A stretch of 5,202 bases of DNA. Source: CAYLZN01 sp964387935 (GTDB lineage Bacteria; Acidobacteriota; Vicinamibacteria; Vicinamibacterales; JAFNAJ01). A model generated the notes under the pieces. That model saw only the letters and a program-made list of their open reading frames with translations. It had not been told where the DNA came from and made no database searches. Location of the stretch: NCBI GenBank assembly GCA_964387935.1, contig CAYLZN010000371.1, positions 1 to 5,202 of the forward strand, written 5' to 3'. Position 1 is the stretch's first letter. Every line of letters begins with the position of its first letter. Below, piece by piece: positions 1-5,155 of the stretch. The translations under genes were made by a program, and so were the position numbers.

Positions 1-1408
1 TGCCGTTGGCCACCGCCTCGATCAGGTTGCGCGGGCCGAAGGCCACGTCGCCGCCCGCGTAGATGCCTGGCGCCGAGGTGGCGAGCGTCTGGGGATCGAC
101 CTTGATCGTGCCTCCCGGGGTGAGCGCAATCCCATCCTCCCCGGTGACGAACGACAGGTCCGGCTTCTGCCCGATCGCGAGCACACAGGCGTCCGCGTCA
201 ATCGTGACCACGTCGGTCTCGTCGTATCGCGGGGCGAACCGGCCGTTGTCGTCGAACACCGACACCACCTTCTGGAGTTCGATCGCCCGGAGGCGGCCGT
301 CACCGACGAACCGCTTGGGACCGCGACGCGTCGTGAACCGGACGCCCTCCCTCTGGGCCTCCTCGAACTCCTCGTGGCCTTGCGTGGACCGCAGCACCGG
401 CATCTCCTCGAACGTCTCGAGGGAGACGATCGTGACCTCGGTCGCGCCGCCGCGCAGCGCGGCACGCGCGGAGTCGAACGCCTCCTTCACCCGCGCGTCG
501 GCCGCGGCCTCGGCCTGCTCGAGTTCCGCCAGTTCCTCTTCCTTCGACACGCGAAGCGCCGTGCGGGCGGCGTCGAAGGCGACGAAGCCGCCGCCGATGA
601 CGACGACGCGGCGGCCGAGGTCCATGCGGAACCCGCGGTTGATGTTGATCAGGTAGTCAACCGCTTTGACCACGCCGTCCAGTTCCACCCCGGGGACCTG
701 GATGTCGCGACCGGCCGAGACGCCCACCGAGATGAAGGCCGCTTCGAAGCCCTGCTGCTTCAGCTCGCGAAGTCCGAGCTTCGCATCGAGCGGCGTGTTG
801 AGGCGCAGTTCCACGCCCAGTGCGGCGATCTTGTCGATTTCGGACCGGATCAAGGTGCGCGGCAGACGGTACTCGGGGATGCCGAAGCGCATCATGCCCC
901 CCGGCTCCGGCGCACCCTCGAACACGACCACGTCGTAGCCGAACAGGGCGAGGTCGTGGGCGGCGGCGAGCCCGGCCGGGCCCGCACCAATGACGGCCAC
1001 CTTGCGTCGCGGGCCGCCCGGTGCGGCACGGTCGGCAATCGCGAACGGCAGGTGCGTCCCGTATCGATTCCCCTCGCCGGTGTCGGCTTGCAGGAGCCGG
1101 TCCTGCGTGCCGGGCCGCACCGACTCGACGCCGTACTGCTCGGTGACGAACCGCTTCAGCGCCCGGATGGAGATGGGCGCGTCGATCGTGCCTCGACGGC
1201 AGGCATCCTCGCAGGGCGCCGCGCAGACCCGGCCACACACCGAGGCGAACGGGTTCGGCGCCCGGGCGACGAGGTAGGCGTCCTCGTCGCGTCCTTCGGC
1301 GATGAGTTGCACGTACCGGCCAGCATCGGTGTTGACCGGGCAACCCGTCTGGCACTTGACCTGAGCTTTCCAGTCGCTGAGGAGGGGCAGGCGGACACGG
1401 ACTGGCAT
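1..1408 (-). CDS. GltD-like FAD/NAD(P)-dependent iron-sulfur oxidoreductase (3' end outside window)
   Basis: An open frame of 469 codons runs from ATG at 1408 to the window edge with no stop, so the C-terminus is missing. It resembles the glutamate synthase small subunit / dihydropyrimidine dehydrogenase N-terminal family, cytoplasmic flavoproteins that move electrons between NAD(P)H, FAD and Fe-S clusters. Residues 19-73 form the Cys-rich cluster domain (C19, C23, C58, C62, C66, C70; CGRVCAAPCEDAC). Residues 137-150 (VAVIGAGPAGLAAA) are the FAD dinucleotide-binding motif. Residues 268-282 (VVVIGGGFVAFDAAR) are the NAD(P)H-binding Rossmann motif. Residues 448-469 (GIYAGGDVAFGP...) are the C-terminal FAD motif. 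The start is firm: GGGAG at 1416-1420 lies 7 nt upstream, and the only in-frame codons above it reach a TAG within about 60 bases with no other start. Oddities: the CxxC pair usually preceding C19 is absent, and a charged helical insert occupies about 287-319. No GltB-type large subunit is visible, so calling it glutamate synthase is not justified; the electron acceptor is unknown. Confidence 0.9.
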   Translation of the reverse strand, partial: MPVRVRLPLLSDWKAQVKCQTGCPVNTDAGRYVQLIAEGRDEDAYLVARAPNPFASVCGRVCAAPCEDACRRGTIDAPISIRALKRFVTEQYGVESVRPGTQDRLLQADTGEGNRYGTHLPFAIADRAAPGGPRRKVAVIGAGPAGLAAAHDLALFGYDVVVFEGAPEPGGMMRFGIPEYRLPRTLIRSEIDKIAALGVELRLNTPLDAKLGLRELKQQGFEAAFISVGVSAGRDIQVPGVELDGVVKAVDYLININRGFRMDLGRRVVVIGGGFVAFDAARTALRVSKEEELAELEQAEAAADARVKEAFDSARAALRGGATEVTIVSLETFEEMPVLRSTQGHEEFEEAQREGVRFTTRRGPKRFVGDGRLRAIELQKVVSVFDDNGRFAPRYDETDVVTIDADACVLAIGQKPDLSFVTGEDGIALTPGGTIKVDPQTLATSAPGIYAGGDVAFGPRNLIEAVANG

Positions 1409-1420
1409 GCGGCGACTCCC

Positions 1421-1446
1421 GGCTCCCCCCGGGGGCCCGGGGAGCC
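1421..1446. repeat. GC-rich inverted repeat in the leader of the oxidoreductase gene
   Basis: Perfect 8-bp arms, GGCTCCCC at 1421-1428 and GGGGAGCC at 1439-1446, flank a 10-nt loop. The element ends one base before the GGGAG Shine-Dalgarno (1416-1420). In the transcript it would form a stable stem beside the ribosome-binding site. It overlaps a 12-bp palindrome, GAGCCATGGCTC, at 1442-1453. A role in translation control is possible but unproven; in DNA this GC-rich some stems arise by chance. Confidence 0.5.
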
Positions 1447-1461
1447 ATGGCTCGGGAGTGG

Positions 1462-1467
1462 ACTATA
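1462..1467 (-). promoter_or_regulatory. Candidate -10 element of the oxidoreductase promoter
   Basis: On the minus strand this reads TATAGT, five of six matches to the sigma-70 consensus, in otherwise GC-rich DNA. It predicts transcription starting near 1455, giving a leader of about 47 nt that contains the 1421-1446 stem and the Shine-Dalgarno. There is no good -35 box. The expected -35 region is covered by the palindrome at 1489-1504, as at activator-dependent class II promoters. No start site has been mapped. Confidence 0.5.
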
Positions 1468-1488
1468 GGCCCCGGCACCTTGGGAGCC

Positions 1489-1504
1489 TATGACCGGCAT
1501 CATA
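1489..1504. promoter_or_regulatory. Palindromic operator TATGA-N6-TCATA, likely Crp/Fnr-family site
   Basis: The sequence is TATGA, CCGGCA, TCATA: perfect 5-bp arms with a 6-bp spacer, the same geometry as the CRP site TGTGA-N6-TCACA. The identical half-sites recur at 4389-4404. The centre, 1496.5, lies at -41.5 relative to the start predicted from TATAGT at 1462-1467, which is exactly the class II activator position. The regulator encoded at 4412-5128 is the obvious candidate ligand. That binding is inferred. Confidence 0.6.
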
Positions 1505-1523
1505 CGTACGCACGCCTCCTCGA

Positions 1524-1551
1524 GGCAAGGGGTTGCCCCCTGACCCAGGGG
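1524..1551 (-). terminator. Hairpin cluster downstream of the TonB receptor gene, possible transcript end
   Basis: Two adjoining stems lie 58-85 bases past the receptor stop codon: CCCCTG/CAGGGG with a 3-nt loop (1537-1551) and GGCAA/TTGCC with a 4-nt loop (1524-1537). A self-complementary CCTCGAGG follows at 1518-1525. The stems are strong, but no T-run follows on the minus strand, so this is not a canonical intrinsic terminator. The two stems share one base and might also be alternative structures. It may protect the 3' end or act with Rho. Confidence 0.35.
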
Positions 1552-1580
1552 CCCTACCAGCCGTGCGCCGCCTCGTGGGT

Positions 1581-1605
1581 CTTCGACTGTCTTCGCGAAT
1601 CGAAG
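1581..1605 (-). terminator. Inverted repeat just after the TonB receptor stop codon
   Basis: Perfect 6-bp arms, CTTCGA at 1581-1586 and TCGAAG at 1600-1605, enclose a loop that contains the self-palindrome TTCGCGAA (1592-1599). It begins 3 bases after the receptor gene ends. No T-tract follows. It is a weaker candidate for a termination or 3'-end structure than the hairpins at 1524-1551. Confidence 0.25.
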
Positions 1606-1608
1606 CTC

Positions 1609-3891
1609 CTAGAAACCGACCGTTGCGTTCGCGAACAGGGTCAGGCCTGGTTCGAACACCCGTGTCCCGTTGCGGAACGGATCGCGCTGATACGAGAGGT
1701 GTTCGTAGTAGGCCCGGTCGAGCAGGTTGTCGAGTCCGATCGTGACCCGCAGACGACTCACCTTGAACCCCGTCCGTGCATTGACCACCGTGTAGCCCGG
1801 AGTCGGCTGCTCCCCGAGCGACGTATCCACGTGATCCTGACGCGCGACCGCGATGACCTCGATCGCGGCGTTGACCCGCCCGTCGTCGTACGAGAGGGCC
1901 GCCGTGCCTCGCGCCGGCGGGATCTCCGCCAGGTCTGCCGATTCGTCCGTCCGCTCGGTGCCGCGCAGCCAGGACCCGGTGCCCGTGACGAACATGCGCC
2001 GGGCCAGCGGCACACTGACGTCGAGTTCCGCGCCCCTCATTCGCGCATCCACGTTCGCGAAGGTCCTGGCCCTCGTGTTCATGACGCCGGGCACGGCCGT
2101 CTGCCGCGCGATGCCCCGCACGACCACGAAGTCGTCGAGCCACCAGTCGAACACGTTCGCCGCGACGCGAAGCCGCCGCCGGACGAACTCGACCTCCCCC
2201 TCGAGCCCGGTGTTCGTCACCGGGGCGAGGCCGGGGTCGCCGACCCAGTCCATGCCCGATCGCTTGAGGGCGAAGTAGCGCTCCTGCTGGTCGGGGCTGC
2301 GCATCGAGCGGCCGACACCGCCGGCCACCGTGACGCCTCCCGGCAGGAGCCACTTCAGCCGCGCCTTCCCCGACCCGAGCACGTCGTCCCGGCTCGTCGA
2401 CGCCACGCCGTGGTACGCCCGGAAGAGCGCGACGTTGGCCCCGGTGTCGTCCACGCGCGTGCCGACCCAGTCCACCCGGACGCCCGCCTCGAGCGTGGCC
2501 GTCGCGCTCAAGGGGCGCGAGACTTCCCCGAACAGTCCCGCCGCGGTGTGCGTGGCATCCGCGAGCGATCGCTGGGGGACGTATTGCATGCCGGCCATCT
2601 GCGTCGTCGTGTTCCAGCGGCGACGCGCGACCTCCGTGCCGACCGACAGCCCGCCCCATCGCCCTTCGGCCCGGCCTCCCCAGGTGTCGGTCTTCGCGTC
2701 GGTCCCCATCGACCACCCGCGCGTGGCCGTGCCTGCCGTCAGGCGGTGCGCATCGGTCATCCAGTGCGTGACCCGCGTGTAGTACGCCTGCGCGGCCACC
2801 GCACCCAGCGCTCCCGGGGCATCGGCGCTCTCGTAGCGGGCCCCGATCCGGTCGGCATCGTCGTTGATCGCATCCATCTGCAGGTACGGGTAGAGCACGA
2901 GACCCGCATCCTGCCGCGTGTACGAGAGTTGGAGGGTCTGCGCCGGGGTGGGGGTCCACGCCAGCCGACCCCACCCCGTGCCCACGGAGAACGCGGCAAG
3001 ATCGAGCGCGTCCGGCCGGTAGTTCGCAACGGCCGTGAACAGGCGGTCGTTGCCGTCTCGATACGCGTCAGCGCGCCGCCAGGATCCGCCTCCGAGCATG
3101 GACCAGGCGCGTCCCCCGAACGATGCCGTGGCGGCGGGGTTGATGTAGGCGGCCGTGCCTACGCCCAGGTTGATCAGCCCCCGCCAACCGGCCGCGGGCC
3201 GCTGCGTCACCACGTTCACGACGCCGCCGAGGCTGCCCTGGTGTTTCACGTCGAAGGGGCCCTTGGCGACCTCGATACGCTGGACCTCTGCCAGATCGAC
3301 GTGGAACGAGGGAGGGTCCATGTGGTTGGGGCAGGCGCCCTGCACCCGCTGTCCGTCGATCACGACCGTCAGGTCCCTGCTCTGCAGGCCCCGGACGACG
3401 ATGTCGCCGGCGATGGCGCCCTTGCGGAGACGCATGATGCCAGGACGAGCCATGGTGGCATCTGCGACGTCGCGTGCCGCCCTGTCCCGGATGGCGGTCA
3501 GTTCCATCGCGTCCCGTGGACCCGTCCCGACCACGTCGATGTGCTCCTCCACCATCGCCAACTCCAGGACCAGGTCGACCTCCGTGTGCCGGCCAGCCTC
3601 GACCCTGACCGACACCGTCCGGGTCGTGAAGCCATCGAGCTGTGCCGTGAGCGTGCGGGAGCCTTCCGGCAGATCAGCGAAGAAGAACAGGCCGGCAGCG
3701 GTCGAGGCCAGCCGGAGCGGCGCTGCCTCCCCGCCTTCGATCGAGACCACGACCCCGGGCAGTCTCGACCCGTCCGGGGCCCTGACGGAACCACCGAGCG
3801 AGCCGGTCTGCCCGGCGGCGTCGACGCCGGCGCCCGCGCCAGGACAGAGAAAGACGACTGACAGGACAGCGCAGAGACTCCCTCGGATCAT
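1609..3891 (-). CDS. TonB-dependent outer-membrane receptor, OprC/NosA-like (probable copper receptor)
   Basis: A 760-residue outer-membrane gated channel, driven by TonB. Order: signal peptide (about 1-26, MIRG then a hydrophobic core); carboxypeptidase-regulatory-like beta domain (about 29-110); TonB-box-like EHIDVVG (116-122); plug (about 123-232, including VVRGLQSRDLTVVIDG and GSLGGVVNVVTQRP); 22-strand-type barrel ending in the terminal Phe typical of outer-membrane proteins. The plug has C187-P-N-H-M191 followed by DPP, and the barrel has H376-W-M378. In OprC, the CxxxM and HxM pairs form the copper site, about 180 residues apart; here the separation is 189. C187 is the only cysteine of the mature protein, arguing for a metal ligand over a disulfide. 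The start at 3891 has GGAGG (3899-3903) 7 nt upstream; an in-frame GTG at 3930 has none. It follows the Cys-rich gene by 75 bases with no terminator, so the two are probably co-transcribed. Receptor: near certain; copper: likely. Confidence 0.92.
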   Translation of the reverse strand: MIRGSLCAVLSVVFLCPGAGAGVDAAGQTGSLGGSVRAPDGSRLPGVVVSIEGGEAAPLRLASTAAGLFFFADLPEGSRTLTAQLDGFTTRTVSVRVEAGRHTEVDLVLELAMVEEHIDVVGTGPRDAMELTAIRDRAARDVADATMARPGIMRLRKGAIAGDIVVRGLQSRDLTVVIDGQRVQGACPNHMDPPSFHVDLAEVQRIEVAKGPFDVKHQGSLGGVVNVVTQRPAAGWRGLINLGVGTAAYINPAATASFGGRAWSMLGGGSWRRADAYRDGNDRLFTAVANYRPDALDLAAFSVGTGWGRLAWTPTPAQTLQLSYTRQDAGLVLYPYLQMDAINDDADRIGARYESADAPGALGAVAAQAYYTRVTHWMTDAHRLTAGTATRGWSMGTDAKTDTWGGRAEGRWGGLSVGTEVARRRWNTTTQMAGMQYVPQRSLADATHTAAGLFGEVSRPLSATATLEAGVRVDWVGTRVDDTGANVALFRAYHGVASTSRDDVLGSGKARLKWLLPGGVTVAGGVGRSMRSPDQQERYFALKRSGMDWVGDPGLAPVTNTGLEGEVEFVRRRLRVAANVFDWWLDDFVVVRGIARQTAVPGVMNTRARTFANVDARMRGAELDVSVPLARRMFVTGTGSWLRGTERTDESADLAEIPPARGTAALSYDDGRVNAAIEVIAVARQDHVDTSLGEQPTPGYTVVNARTGFKVSRLRVTIGLDNLLDRAYYEHLSYQRDPFRNGTRVFEPGLTLFANATVGF

Positions 3892-3966
3892 CGACGCACC
3901 TCCGGAGATCGCGCACAGGGCGCGGCTCACGGACCAGTTACAGGACCGCAGAGACGGGCGGCTGCG

Positions 3967-4356
3967 CTACGCGCGCGGCGGAGGGTGCGGCACGGAGCGA
4001 GGGCAGGTGGCGAGCGACGTGACGGGGCGTTCCCCGAGCGGCTCCGGGGACAGCATGATCGCGGTCTGGGCGTTCGGAGCCGGCAGCGCTTCGTCCGATG
4101 GACCGGTTGCGGCCGGCCCTGGCCCGCGTTCGGTGCAACAGCAGGTTCCGCGCAGGACGAGGCAGTTGGTGGGCTTGCAGCAGGTGCGGCGACAGAGGGC
4201 GCCGCATCCGCCCTCGTCGATGACGAGGGCGCTCAGGCCGGAGAGGCCACTCGTGATGATGACGAGCACGCAGGCCGCGACCCTCGACCGGAGCGACGCG
4301 CGGAGGCTCGATGACGCCCACATCCTCCGCGCGGCGGGTCGAGGCTGGCCCGACAT
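3967..4356 (-). CDS. Small exported or membrane-anchored cysteine-rich protein, function unknown
   Basis: I do not recognise a family. The 129-residue frame has strong G/C bias at third codon positions, supporting it as a gene. Residues 1-25 are basic (seven Arg), 26-46 (VAACVLVIITSGLSGLSALVI) are a signal peptide or membrane anchor, and 51-74 hold eight cysteines: C51, C55, C59, C60, C65, C72, C73, C74. A Pro-rich tail (79-129) contains C118 and ends PHPPPRA. The cluster could bind a soft metal such as copper or form disulfides after export; its place directly upstream of a copper-type receptor favours a metal role, but that is inference. The first ATG has no Shine-Dalgarno and coincides with the transcription start predicted from TAGAAT at 4363-4368, suggesting a leaderless message. 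The alternative ATG at 4323 abuts GGAGG with no spacing, so neither start is conventional. Either start keeps the hydrophobic segment and the Cys cluster. Confidence 0.65.
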   Translation of the reverse strand: MSGQPRPAARRMWASSSLRASLRSRVAACVLVIITSGLSGLSALVIDEGGCGALCRRTCCKPTNCLVLRGTCCCTERGPGPAATGPSDEALPAPNAQTAIMLSPEPLGERPVTSLATCPRSVPHPPPRA

Positions 4357-4362
4357 GTGCGC

Positions 4363-4368
4363 ATTCTA
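4363..4368 (-). promoter_or_regulatory. Candidate -10 element for the Cys-rich protein / TonB receptor unit
   Basis: The minus strand reads TAGAAT, five of six matches to the sigma-70 -10 consensus. It predicts a start at or within a base of 4356, the A of the first ATG of the Cys-rich gene. There is no clear -35 box; the palindrome at 4388-4405 lies about where an activator would sit. Its offset from the palindrome matches the second promoter (1462-1467) to within one base. Confidence 0.5.
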
Positions 4369-4387
4369 CTGCGCGAGGCCGCGCCAC

Positions 4388-4405
4388 GTATGACGAGCGT
4401 CATAC
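4388..4405. promoter_or_regulatory. Perfect 18-bp palindrome GTATGAC-GAGC-GTCATAC, likely Crp/Fnr-family operator
   Basis: The 7-bp arms are fully complementary around GAGC. The core TATGA-N6-TCATA (4389-4404) repeats the half-sites found at 1489-1504. It lies 6 bp after the stop codon of the regulator gene and its centre is about -40.5 from the start predicted by TAGAAT, the class II activator region. It could also fold as a hairpin in a transcript reading out of the regulator gene. Binding by the neighbouring regulator is inferred. Confidence 0.65.
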
Positions 4406-4411
4406 CTGCGG

Positions 4412-5128
4412 TCAATCGTGACTGAGCAGTTCGAGCGCGTGCCGGTCCTGCAGCAGGAACCCATCCTTCTGCGTCTGCACGAGGTTCTGCTTGCTCCAGC
4501 GGCTCATGACGCGGATGGCCGTTTCGATGGTCGTGCCGGTCATGTCGGCCAGTTCCTGGCGGGACAGGGCAGCCGGCACGAAGTGCCCGCCCGGCACGGG
4601 CCGGCCGACGTCTTCGTTCATTTTGAGCAGCAAGCGTGCCAGGCGACCCTCGACCCGCGTCCCGGTCAGCTCGGCCAGCCGGTTGGTCAACTCCACGAGC
4701 CGCGTCGTCAGGCCCAGCAGGAGCCCACGCACCAGGGAGGGGTGCTGTTCGAGCAGCTTGAAGAACGCCGCGCGCGGCATGACCACGCAGGTCGTGTCGT
4801 CGAGTGCGGTGGCTGACGCCGGGAACGGAAATCCCTCGTACACCGCGACGGCCCCGAGGGGGTCACCGGCGCCGAAAATCTCCAGGATGATCTCCCGGCC
4901 GTGAGGGGTCAGCTTCGAGACCTTCACGCGGCCCCCCGCGACGACGTAGAACGCGTCGGAGGGGTCGCCTTCGCTGAAGATGCGGTCGCCCCGGCTGTAC
5001 GCGGCCACCTGGGACACCGCCGCGACCCGCTCCCGGTCCTCTGGCGCCAAGCGCCTGAAGATAGGGGTGCGCGCCAGCAGGTCGGCTGGGGCATGGGGCA
5101 CGCCGGAATCATATATCGGGAGCGCCAT
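4412..5128 (-). CDS. Crp/Fnr-family transcriptional regulator
   Basis: A 238-residue DNA-binding dimer of typical Crp/Fnr length. An N-terminal cyclic-nucleotide-binding-like beta-barrel spans about 22-125 (FSEGDPSDAFYVVAGGRVKV; GAGDPLGAVAVYEGFPFPASATAL), a dimerisation helix about 130-172, and a winged helix-turn-helix follows (LSRQELADMTGTTIETAIRVMSRW, 188-211). In the recognition helix, E202 and R206 match CRP E181 and R185, while I201 replaces CRP R180. Sensing looks unlike the models: there is no N-terminal cysteine cluster (only C114), so no Fnr-type Fe-S centre, and the CRP residues that hold cAMP (Glu72, Arg82) have no counterpart in the GDPLGAV...FPASA segment. The FPFPASATAL segment recalls DNR/FixK-like branches, but the effector is unknown. 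The start is ATG at 5128, with only a weak Shine-Dalgarno; GTG at 5101 is an alternative that would leave all domains intact. The promoter is at or beyond the window edge. Confidence 0.93.
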   Translation of the reverse strand: MALPIYDSGVPHAPADLLARTPIFRRLAPEDRERVAAVSQVAAYSRGDRIFSEGDPSDAFYVVAGGRVKVSKLTPHGREIILEIFGAGDPLGAVAVYEGFPFPASATALDDTTCVVMPRAAFFKLLEQHPSLVRGLLLGLTTRLVELTNRLAELTGTRVEGRLARLLLKMNEDVGRPVPGGHFVPAALSRQELADMTGTTIETAIRVMSRWSKQNLVQTQKDGFLLQDRHALELLSHD

Positions 5129-5136
5129 CGGCGGCT

Positions 5137-5155
5137 TGCGGCCAGCCTGGCCGCA
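5137..5155. repeat. Perfect 19-bp palindrome just upstream of the regulator gene
   Basis: Arms of 9 bp, TGCGGCCAG and CTGGCCGCA, meet around a single central base, ending 8 bp before the regulator ATG. The symmetry suits a dimeric DNA-binding protein, or a stem that occludes the start region of the mRNA. It shares no bases with the TATGA-N6-TCATA sites, so it is not an obvious autoregulatory site for the same protein. The rest of 5129-5202 shows no convincing -10 or -35 element. Confidence 0.45.

Noticed and set aside
374..1468. Plus-strand frame of 364 codons opposite the oxidoreductase
   Set aside because: The minus strand encodes an intact FAD/NAD(P) protein with motifs from end to end; this frame is low-complexity and is its shadow.
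3844..3846. Possible lipobox at Cys16 of the receptor signal peptide (VFLC)
   Set aside because: Leu at -1 does not fit the Gly/Ala/Ser required before a lipidated cysteine.
1447..3861. Long plus-strand frame of 804 codons opposite the TonB receptor
   Set aside because: It is antisense to a receptor with clear domains and motifs. The translation is Arg/Pro/Val/His-rich without recognisable motifs, as expected from the complement of a GC-rich gene.
3892..3930. Upstream GTG start at 3930 for the TonB receptor
   Set aside because: It has no Shine-Dalgarno, whereas ATG at 3891 has GGAGG at 7-nt spacing and opens directly into a signal peptide.
5109..5113. Single TCATA half-site near the start of the regulator gene
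   Set aside because: The expected partner TATGA six bases away is absent (GCACG there), and it lies within coding sequence.
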